Of a stretch of 6,404 nucleotides of DNA, positions 1 to 6,063 are shown one piece after another (the first letter of the stretch is position 1; every line of letters starts with the position of its first letter). The notes below the pieces were generated by a model that was given only the letters and a program-made list of their open reading frames with translations, was not told the origin of the DNA and did not search any database. The stretch covers positions 1 to 6,404 of the forward strand of contig JAKBCQ010000167.1 of NCBI GenBank assembly GCA_021807585.1, read 5' to 3'. This DNA is from Planctomycetota bacterium (GTDB lineage: Bacteria; Planctomycetota; Planctomycetia; Isosphaerales; Isosphaeraceae). The translations under genes were made by a program, and so were the position numbers.

Positions 1-3000
1 GAAGCCGCCGCGCCGAACAAGCAAGCTGGGAACGAACCTCGATGTTCTTATCGACCTTCGCCATCATGACGAACTTCGCCGCGATCGCGCTCGGTACCTC
101 GTTGCGATCGCCCAGCAACCGAACCGTCCAAAGCCGTACCTGCGGATCGGGATGATCGAGCAACGCAAGCCCGTTCGCCTCGTCGATCCCGTTGCACATA
201 TTTAACGCCCAAAGCGCCTCGAGCGCGACCGTCCCGCTCTCCGTCCTCAATAAGTTCATATAAGACGGTATAATCTTCAGTACCTTTCGATCCCCGATCA
301 ACCTCAAAGCCTCGGCTCGCGTCCATTCGTTCGGTCCGCCGAGCGCGTCGACGAGTTCGATCGATGTCATCGCGTTCATATCGAAAGCCGGCGAAGGCTT
401 CCACGATTTCGACCGGAGCCGGTAAATCCGACCGGTCGTCTTGTCGATCAGACCCTCGTGATGGCGCGAATGAGCCGCATATTCGTCATACCAATCGGCG
501 ACGTAAATCGATCCGTCGGGGCCGAGCTTGATGTCGACCGGACGAAACCGAAGGTCGCGGCTCGAAATCGCGGGAGCGAGCTCTTTGGTGACGAACGACG
601 AACCGTCGACGATCAGCTCGCTGAGCGTCGTTCGATTGTTAAGCGGATCGACGCCGAAAAGCTTGCCGCGATAGCGATCGGGCAAACTTCCATCGTTGTA
701 AATCAATATATTATGTGTAAATCTTATAATATGATCTCCCTTCATCGCCGGGAAATAGCCGAACGCGTACGGATTGGAGAGCGGCCCGTGTTTCGAGAAT
801 CCTTTTTGATAATAACCCCCTTGCACATAATGAAACCCGCGCGTATCGCCGCCGTTGTGCCCCGAGAAAATTCGACCCTTGGCGTCGATCGCCACGCCGA
901 ACGCGTTCCCCCCTCCCTCGGCGAAAATCTCGTATCTCTTACTCTCGGGATGATAACGCCAGATGAGCTGACCCAGCGAGTGAATCGGCGTTTCTTTCGA
1001 CCCAGGCCTTCGCACGTTCGCGGTCACCGTGCTCCCCTGCGCCGCGTACAACCAACCGTCGGGTCCCCATCGAAGGCTGTTCACAACCGAATGCGTATCC
1101 TCGAGCCCGAATCCCTCGAGCAACACCTCGGGATCGCCGTCGGGTATGTCGTCGTTGTTCTTATCGGCGTAAAAAAGCAAATACGGAGGGTTGAGCACGA
1201 ACACCCCTCCCCTGCCCCGGGCGCACGAAGTCGCGATATTTAAGCCGTCGACGAAGATCTTATGCTTCTCAAATACCCCGTCGCCGTCGGCGTCCTCATG
1301 AATCGAGATCCGATCGGCGCCTTTGACCCCGCGCGGCGGAGGCTCGGGTATTTTGTCATAAATCGCCCGCCACACTCCGTCCTTGCTCAGCAGCTTAAGC
1401 CCCGCGGGATCCGGATATTGACGGTATTCGACGACCCAAAGCCTTCCTCTCTCATCAAAATTCATGAACACAGGTTGTGTGATATCGGGATCGGCCAAAA
1501 CGAGATCGACTTTGAGATCGTCGGGCGTTTCCAGAGCCAGGAGAGCCTCTTTGGGAGCAAGCGCCGGATGCTTCGGCTTCGGCTTCGGCGCCGCCCGACC
1601 GGGTTCGGATTTCGACCGATTTGTTTGCGCTCCAGACACATCGCCGGCCCCCGCTTTCCGCTTCGGTTCCGATTCCTCGCGCCCGACCGCCCAGAAAATC
1701 GCGTTCTTAAGCAGCGTGCGAAACGCGGGCGCCTGAAAATCGGCGGGATGACCGAGCGACGTATAAAAGATCCGTCCTTTACCGATATCGTTCGTCCACG
1801 CGACCGGCTCGGCGGCAAAACCCGGAATCGATCCTATTAAAAGAACATGCGTTGATTTAGCAAGCGGACTGACGCGATAAAGCGATCCCTTACTGATAAA
1901 CGATTGAGGAAATCCTTGAATGATTCGGTTCGCGGCGGCGCCGGGCGCCGTGACGACGGTCGGATCGACTCCGTTCGCGTGATGTCCCGTGTAATTCCCT
2001 CCCAAAACGTCGTGATCGAGCTCGCGCCATTCCCCCTCCCCCGCGGAATGTTTACCCCGCGTATCGAACGCGTGGCACGCGGTTCGAATCGCGACCGTCG
2101 GTTTGCCGGATTCTATAAATTTTTGAATGCGTTTCAGTTGATCGATTTTGGGAGAGCGACGGCGGACGCTCAGAACGAGCAAATCGGCGTCGTCGAGCGC
2201 CTCGATACCCGGGAATTCGTTCGGTTTGTCCGCGGCCGCGATCGCGAAATTGCAGCGGATACCCCGCGGTTCAAGTTCGTCGCGCGCAAACGCCGGAAGC
2301 GTTTCCCACGTGCGATATTCGTCCTCCCCGATCACGAATACGGCGCGAGGACGGTCGTCGGGCTTGAAGCGAAACGGTGCAAGCCCCGTCCAACTCGTCG
2401 ATTCGACCGAAGGCGCGATATACTTTTCAATATACGCGACGACGAGATCGGTCCCGCGGAAATGACTAACGTAAGGGCTGCGACGCGAGTTGTACATCGT
2501 ATCCGTAAGATCGCGGACGAGAGCGACGTTCATCCCGTGCCTCGCCATGTTCCGTAGCCCGAACGAACGTCCGACGACGCACATGTTCGTGTGCACGCCC
2601 ATAATGATTACATTTTTAACGCCAAGCTTACGAAAGACGTTCCAAATTTCGGCGCCGGAATCGCTGATATAATCACTATCTTGAATTTGGAGTGATGCGA
2701 TTTGTCGCGTCCAGGGCTTTCCCGTCGGGCAAGTCGGCCCGCAATCGCAACCGCCGTCGGATTGATCGATCGGATACGCTCCGGCGGGTTCGGAATCAAT
2801 GCGCGAGCATGAGTTCGCCATATCGGCGGGGAGATCGACCGCCTTCGGCGCGGCGAGAGCCCGTTTCCGCGCGGGATGATCTTTATAATAATTCATGCAT
2901 TCGCTGGGAGCGTGAACGATCGTCACTCCCAGGTCGCGCGCCGCGGCGATCGCCTGATTCATCGTCGGCGCCATCTCGGCCACCCGCGCCGCGGCGCCCT

Positions 3001-3253
3001 TGCAATGATGATCGTCCCACATGTCGCATATAATGATCGCGGTCTCGTTCGTCTTCCACGAAACGCGCCGCTCGCGAACCTCGAACCGATCTCCGCCCCC
3101 CGCCTGAATCCGATCACGGAGCAGAGGCTCGATCGTACCCGTCCGCCGGCGGGCGCCGTCGTCCCCTCGCGTGAAGTCTCCCGAAAAGCCGAACAAAGCC
3201 AGGAAAACCGCGGCGATCGGGGGCGAGATTCGGAATGAAGGAAGCTTCGGCAT
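1..3253 (-). CDS. Secreted fusion protein: isochorismatase-like hydrolase, ThuA-like domain, PVC-type dehydrogenase propeller, HEAT-like repeats (3' end beyond window)
   Basis: One open frame gives 1084 residues with no stop before the left edge, so the C-terminus is missing. The start is the ATG at 3253, preceded by AAGGA with 7-nt spacing. Residues 1-30 hold a basic start and a hydrophobic stretch (about 11-23) consistent with a Sec signal peptide, so the protein is probably exported. Residues about 70-285 resemble isochorismatase-type cysteine hydrolases: Asp77 in IICDMWDD and nucleophile Cys225 in GVHTNMCVV. Residues about 302-525 are ThuA-like (GEDEYRTWETLP, HAFDTRGK, LGGNYTGHHANG, GRIFYTSLGHP). 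A Lys/Pro/Ala-rich linker follows (about 525-570). Residues about 575-950 match the planctomycete/verrucomicrobial 'membrane-bound dehydrogenase' beta-propeller (FMNFDERGRLWVVEYRQYP, SLRWGPDGWLYAAQG, GPDGSIYVADWYD), with Asp-rich Ca-binding-like motifs at 654-659 and 697-707. HEAT-like helices begin near 965. Family relatives often end in a CxxCH haem domain, expected beyond the edge (inference). The substrate is unknown; sugar oxidation is only a guess from the family name. Confidence 0.93.
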   Translation of the reverse strand, partial: MPKLPSFRISPPIAAVFLALFGFSGDFTRGDDGARRRTGTIEPLLRDRIQAGGGDRFEVRERRVSWKTNETAIIICDMWDDHHCKGAAARVAEMAPTMNQAIAAARDLGVTIVHAPSECMNYYKDHPARKRALAAPKAVDLPADMANSCSRIDSEPAGAYPIDQSDGGCDCGPTCPTGKPWTRQIASLQIQDSDYISDSGAEIWNVFRKLGVKNVIIMGVHTNMCVVGRSFGLRNMARHGMNVALVRDLTDTMYNSRRSPYVSHFRGTDLVVAYIEKYIAPSVESTSWTGLAPFRFKPDDRPRAVFVIGEDEYRTWETLPAFARDELEPRGIRCNFAIAAADKPNEFPGIEALDDADLLVLSVRRRSPKIDQLKRIQKFIESGKPTVAIRTACHAFDTRGKHSAGEGEWRELDHDVLGGNYTGHHANGVDPTVVTAPGAAANRIIQGFPQSFISKGSLYRVSPLAKSTHVLLIGSIPGFAAEPVAWTNDIGKGRIFYTSLGHPADFQAPAFRTLLKNAIFWAVGREESEPKRKAGAGDVSGAQTNRSKSEPGRAAPKPKPKHPALAPKEALLALETPDDLKVDLVLADPDITQPVFMNFDERGRLWVVEYRQYPDPAGLKLLSKDGVWRAIYDKIPEPPPRGVKGADRISIHEDADGDGVFEKHKIFVDGLNIATSCARGRGGVFVLNPPYLLFYADKNNDDIPDGDPEVLLEGFGLEDTHSVVNSLRWGPDGWLYAAQGSTVTANVRRPGSKETPIHSLGQLIWRYHPESKRYEIFAEGGGNAFGVAIDAKGRIFSGHNGGDTRGFHYVQGGYYQKGFSKHGPLSNPYAFGYFPAMKGDHIIRFTHNILIYNDGSLPDRYRGKLFGVDPLNNRTTLSELIVDGSSFVTKELAPAISSRDLRFRPVDIKLGPDGSIYVADWYDEYAAHSRHHEGLIDKTTGRIYRLRSKSWKPSPAFDMNAMTSIELVDALGGPNEWTRAEALRLIGDRKVLKIIPSYMNLLRTESGTVALEALWALNMCNGIDEANGLALLDHPDPQVRLWTVRLLGDRNEVPSAIAAKFVMMAKVDKNIEVRSQLACSARRL

Positions 3254-3551
3254 GAGTATGTCCTTGCAATCAACCGTGAAAAGCCGCGCGGAGTGCGAAT
3301 CTCAATGTATTGCAATCGAAGGCGAAGATAAAGGGCTCGATTGATCCGCCGTCGTCTCGTGATACTTACGAATTATTATGTCTTTTATTATCGATTGAGT
3401 ACGCGCCGATCTCGAAACCGAACTTGTCGGTCGGACGATCGCACATCGACGAACGGTTCCGGACGAATATCGAGAGTTCCCCCCTCGTCTTGTATCATGA
3501 ATCGACTCGATCGACGTTTGATTTCGACGCGATAAACATCAAGAGTGTGTT
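3254..3551. promoter_or_regulatory. Divergent intergenic region between the fusion gene and nagA
   Basis: This 298-bp stretch separates two diverging genes and must carry both promoters. No convincing ORF is seen. The most AT-rich part is about 3359-3395, with several TTATTA and GATA runs, and is the likeliest melting region. I could not find a -35/-10 pair with good spacing on either strand, so no individual promoter is called. The 8-mer TTGCAATC occurs twice in direct orientation, at 3264-3271 and 3310-3317, 46 bp apart and close to the fusion gene start. A short inverted pair CAAT-gt-ATTG sits at 3303-3312. These could be regulator contacts or chance. Confidence 0.5.
3261..3265 (-). promoter_or_regulatory. 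Ribosome binding site of the large fusion gene
   Basis: On the minus strand AAGGA lies 7 nt before the ATG at 3253. It fixes the start of the long reading frame and places the hydrophobic signal segment right at the N-terminus. Confidence 0.75.
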
Positions 3552-4697
3552 ATGACTGCATCATTTTTAGCACGGCTCTGGTCGACGGGGGCGCCGATTC
3601 GATTGACGACCCGCGACGCGGTGATCGAATCGATCGAGCCCGCCGAGGTTCGAGGGTCGATCGACGATTTGGAATATGTCGCTCCCGCGTTCTGGGATTT
3701 GCAAACCAACGGTCGCGAGGGAATCTCGTTCGCCGATCCCGCGATCGACTCCGAACAGGTTGCCTGGATCGTCCGCGAGCACGTGAAACTCGGCGAGGCT
3801 CGGATCTGTCCGACGCTGATCTCGGCGACCGAATCGGCGACGATCGCCGGGCTCGGAGCGATCGCGCTGGCGTGCCGTCGACACGCCGATGTCGCCGCCG
3901 CGGTCCTCGGTATTCATCTGGAAGGGCCTTATCTTTCAACTTTGGATGGATATCGAGGAGCTCATCAGGCCGAAGCGATGCGCGACCCGACCTGGGACGA
4001 ATTCGAGCGGTTTCAAGCCGCCGCCGAGGGAGCGATCGCGATCGTCACGCTCGCCCCCGAACGCGAGGGATCGATCGAGTTCATCCAACGGCTTTCAAAC
4101 GCGGGGGTCGTCGTCGCTCTCGGGCACACCGCCGCCGACGATGAAACGATCGATCGAGCCGTGCGAGCGGGAGCGAAATTGAGCACGCACCTGGGGAACG
4201 GAATCGCGTCGACGCTTCCCAGGCACCCCAATCCGATCTGGATTCAAGCGGGTGACGATCGCTTATCTGCTTCCTTCATCGCCGACGGCGATCATCTGGA
4301 CGCTTCGACGTTGCGCGTGTTGATGCGAGCCAAAGGGGACGACCGCTCGATCACGATCAGCGATATGAGCCCGCTCGCGGGCTCGCCGCCGGGTCGCTAC
4401 GGATCGTGGGAGGTGACTCGTTCGGGCAAGGTGATCGTCGCCGGAACTCCCTATCTCGCGGGCTCATGCCGCGATCAGTTCGATGCGCTCGCGTTTATGA
4501 CCGAGATCGTAGGCGTTTCGCTCGAGAACGCCATCCGCTCGATGACCGTCAACCCCGCACGACTTTTGGGTCGACCCGAGCCCAAACTTGAACCCGGCGA
4601 ACCCGCGAACCTCGTCCGATTTCGTGCGATCGTCGACTCCGCGAATCGTCGCACACGCGTCGTCCGCTCCCGCTTAACCGAAGATCAAGAATATTAA
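3552..4697 (+). CDS. nagA: N-acetylglucosamine-6-phosphate deacetylase family protein
   Basis: This 381-residue protein is the normal size for NagA (the E. coli enzyme is 382). The enzyme removes acetate from GlcNAc-6-P in the cytoplasm, giving glucosamine-6-P for glycolysis or wall recycling. Visible motifs are: after the first strand, PAFWDLQTNG (45-54), with Gln51/Asn53 where other amidohydrolases have HxH, as in E. coli NagA; metal ligand Glu124 in HLEGPYL; His192 in GHTAA; His213 in THLGNG; Arg224 and His248 (IADGDH) as likely substrate contacts; and catalytic Asp271 in ISDMSPLAG. The usual THLFNAM and TDAM motifs appear here as THLGNGI and SDM, and PRHPNPIW replaces the common form, marking a divergent subgroup I associate with planctomycetes and relatives. 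The start at 3552 has a weak AAGAG six bases upstream. It diverges from the fusion gene and converges with the VWA gene, so it is probably transcribed alone. No nagB or sugar transporter is in view, so a related amidohydrolase substrate is possible. Confidence 0.88.
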   Translation: MTASFLARLWSTGAPIRLTTRDAVIESIEPAEVRGSIDDLEYVAPAFWDLQTNGREGISFADPAIDSEQVAWIVREHVKLGEARICPTLISATESATIAGLGAIALACRRHADVAAAVLGIHLEGPYLSTLDGYRGAHQAEAMRDPTWDEFERFQAAAEGAIAIVTLAPEREGSIEFIQRLSNAGVVVALGHTAADDETIDRAVRAGAKLSTHLGNGIASTLPRHPNPIWIQAGDDRLSASFIADGDHLDASTLRVLMRAKGDDRSITISDMSPLAGSPPGRYGSWEVTRSGKVIVAGTPYLAGSCRDQFDALAFMTEIVGVSLENAIRSMTVNPARLLGRPEPKLEPGEPANLVRFRAIVDSANRRTRVVRSRLTEDQEY

Positions 4698-4721
4698 CAA
4701 TCATAAATTACGTAAGATCGT

Positions 4722-5666
4722 TCACGGTCTTAAGACATAAATACCCCCCGATTCTTTGGCGATTCGCGCCAGGTCGTCTCCTCCCGCGCCACCCGAGAGG
4801 TCGACGCAGTGGATCGGCGTTTTGACCTTGTTGATCTTGGAGATCGCCTCGGCGGTTTGATCGGGGAAGGCGCCGTCCGAGAGGAGGAAGATCGCGTCGG
4901 GGCGGAAACCGATCGCAATCGCCATCGCCTCGCGCGGGTCGGTGCCGCCGTCGGAATCAATGTTCCGCAACCAACGGAGCAAATCGTCCTTCGAAAGCGC
5001 GTCGGCGACGCGCGGCGATCCGCCAGGCATCGCCAGCGGTTTATCATTATAAAATATCACATGAAAACGCTGTGGATAACGTAACGTACTTATCGTTTTG
5101 CGCAATTCGCTTTTGGCGCGCGTCATCCTGTCCCCCTCCGCCATGCTTCCTGAGCAATCAACTACATATATGAATGTTTTTCCTTTGGCTCGAACGCCGA
5201 AGAACGACGTCTGAAGCCACGGGGGAATCGAATTCCAGTCGGTCTGCTCGTCGTAACCGCCGACGACTCCGGGTGGAGCGAGAAATCTCGAACGTTTCCG
5301 CTCGCGCGGGTTGATCACCCGCGCCGGTCGAGGCGCGCGTGGCGTTTCCGCTTCCTTCGCATCGGTCGCTTTTCGCTTCGCGTCGTCAGCGGCGGGTTTT
5401 GCCGCGGTCGATTCCTCGTCGTTCTTGGCGTTTGATTTTGACGACGGATCGCGCTGGTTTTTCGCCGTTTTCTCGGCTTCAGGCTTCGATTTCTCGGGTC
5501 GACGAGCCTTTTGAGCTTTACCTTCAACTTCCGGCTCGGATCGTTCCGCGGGACGATCGTCGAGGGCTCGACCGATCGCGCTCGAAGCGACCACGAGAGC
5601 GACGATCACGCAGCCGATTCGCAATCGCCCGGAAAGCGTCGCTTGAATCGATCGAGACTGATTCAT
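4722..5666 (-). CDS. Exported von Willebrand factor type A (VWA) domain protein
   Basis: The ATG at 5666 gives 314 residues. The frame stays open upstream to a TTG at 5747, but that start would overlap the small membrane gene and bury the signal peptide, so I reject it. Residues 1-36 have a basic start, a hydrophobic core (about 17-31, IGCVIVALVVASSAI) and a plausible cleavage site near GRA-LDD. Residues about 37-120 are a low-complexity Lys/Glu/Ala/Asp linker, probably disordered. A VWA domain fills about 150-314, with a complete metal-ion-dependent adhesion site: Asp170, Ser172 and Ser174 in DCSGS, Thr242 in GGTDP and Asp264 in LLSDGAF. The family binds protein partners through a divalent metal; the partner here is unknown. 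The run SFFGVRAKGKTFIYVVD just before the site is typical of planctomycete VWA proteins. Only a weak GAGAC lies upstream of the start, so translation may depend on the small gene 31 bp ahead. Gene end is 24 bp from that of nagA. Confidence 0.9.
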   Translation of the reverse strand: MNQSRSIQATLSGRLRIGCVIVALVVASSAIGRALDDRPAERSEPEVEGKAQKARRPEKSKPEAEKTAKNQRDPSSKSNAKNDEESTAAKPAADDAKRKATDAKEAETPRAPRPARVINPRERKRSRFLAPPGVVGGYDEQTDWNSIPPWLQTSFFGVRAKGKTFIYVVDCSGSMAEGDRMTRAKSELRKTISTLRYPQRFHVIFYNDKPLAMPGGSPRVADALSKDDLLRWLRNIDSDGGTDPREAMAIAIGFRPDAIFLLSDGAFPDQTAEAISKINKVKTPIHCVDLSGGAGGDDLARIAKESGGIYVLRP

Positions 5667-5697
5667 GGAAGGCGTCTCGCGATTGAACCGAGTTCGT

Positions 5698-5847
5698 TCA
5701 ACTCGAACTCGGAAAGAAATGTTCCATAAAATCGTGGAGCAATGCAAAGATGATGCAAAGCGTCATCGTGCCGAACATGCTGAGAATGAATAAAGCGACC
5801 AGGTCGGACGCCTTGATCGACGCTCGGCCGCGGAACATTCGAGCCAT
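5698..5847 (-). CDS. Small single-span membrane protein, 49 residues, upstream of the VWA gene
   Basis: The ATG at 5847 opens a 49-codon frame ending in TGA at 5698-5700. The start is supported by GGAGG at 5855-5859 with 7-nt spacing, the best Shine-Dalgarno match in the window. Residues 1-15 carry Arg3, Arg6, Arg8 and Lys12 (MARMFRGRASIKASD). Residues about 16-38 form one hydrophobic segment (LVALFILSMF, then GTMTLCIIFALL), followed by a short polar tail with His, Phe and three Ser. By the positive-inside rule the N-terminus would be cytoplasmic and the tail outside. The gap to the VWA start is 31 bp on the same strand, so the two are probably one operon, and the small protein may anchor or partner the exported VWA protein (inference). 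I recognise no family. The good ribosome site plus the start-to-stop membrane segment make a chance ORF unlikely, but conservation is untested. Confidence 0.72.
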   Translation of the reverse strand: MARMFRGRASIKASDLVALFILSMFGTMTLCIIFALLHDFMEHFFPSSS

Positions 5848-5853
5848 GGCGTT

Positions 5854-5859
5854 TCCTCC
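5854..5859 (-). promoter_or_regulatory. Strong ribosome binding site of the small membrane protein gene
   Basis: GGAGGA on the minus strand, with the GGAGG core 7 nt before the ATG at 5847. It is the strongest such site in the window and the main evidence that the 49-codon frame is translated. Confidence 0.75.
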
Positions 5860-5932
5860 GCCCCAGTTACACGATCCGACGCCCGGAACTTCGCTTTCAC
5901 AAAATTATCGCGCAAGGCGCGCGAAAACCAGT

Positions 5933-5953
5933 CGTGATCTCGATTCGATCACG
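5933..5953. repeat. Inverted repeat CGTGATC-N7-GATCACG
   Basis: Two perfect 7-bp arms (5933-5939 and 5947-5953) flank a 7-bp spacer. It lies about 24 bp upstream of the possible GATAAT element in minus-strand direction and about 110 bp after the stop of the SGNH-like gene. The arms and spacing would suit a dimeric regulator operator. A terminator is less likely because no T-run follows the stem on either strand. Function is not shown. Confidence 0.5.
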
Positions 5954-6063
5954 CATGCGGTGACGATCTCAACGGATTTCGCAGGCTTTCGCACCGTGTC
6001 GAAAGCGGTTCAACCGTGCTGTTATGTCGCCGTTCAAACCGGCCCTCGGTTCGGGTTGATGAT

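Larger units (their letters stand above)
5848..6063. promoter_or_regulatory. Intergenic region between the SGNH-like gene and the small membrane gene
   Basis: 216 bp with no supported gene. It probably carries the promoter for the small membrane protein/VWA pair. On the minus strand a GATAAT at 5904-5909 could serve as a -10 element 56 bp before the start codon, but no good -35 sits at the right distance, so this is tentative. The region also contains the inverted repeat listed separately, and smaller palindromes (GCATGC at 5953-5958). Confidence 0.45.

Noticed and set aside
458..2557. Long plus-strand open frames (458-1243, 1262-1840, 1904-2557) opposite the fusion gene
   Set aside because: They are antisense to a continuous minus-strand frame with clear domain motifs; their translations are Arg-rich with no recognisable domain, as expected for shadows of GC-rich coding DNA.
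3545..4144. Overlapping 199-residue frame starting just before nagA
   Set aside because: It is Arg/Asp-rich, shows no domain, and lies over the well-supported nagA frame in another register.
4698..4740. Possible bidirectional terminator between nagA and the VWA gene, including the palindrome GTCTTAAGAC at 4727-4736
   Set aside because: The gap is only 24 bp, the palindrome has no loop and lies in the VWA coding end, and there is no GC-rich stem followed by a T-run.
5311..5527. Low-complexity tract in both strands at the VWA linker as a possible DNA repeat
   Set aside because: There is no repeating unit at DNA level; the pattern comes from Lys/Glu/Ala-rich coding in the linker.
5667..5747. 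N-terminal extension of the VWA protein from a TTG at 5747
   Set aside because: It would overlap the small membrane gene and put 27 residues ahead of a good signal peptide; the ATG at 5666 fits export better.
5899..5958. A 19-codon minus-strand mini-ORF (start MRDRIE) upstream of the small membrane gene, possible leader peptide
   Set aside because: No convincing ribosome site, no run of regulatory codons, and it runs through the inverted repeat; a chance frame is more likely.
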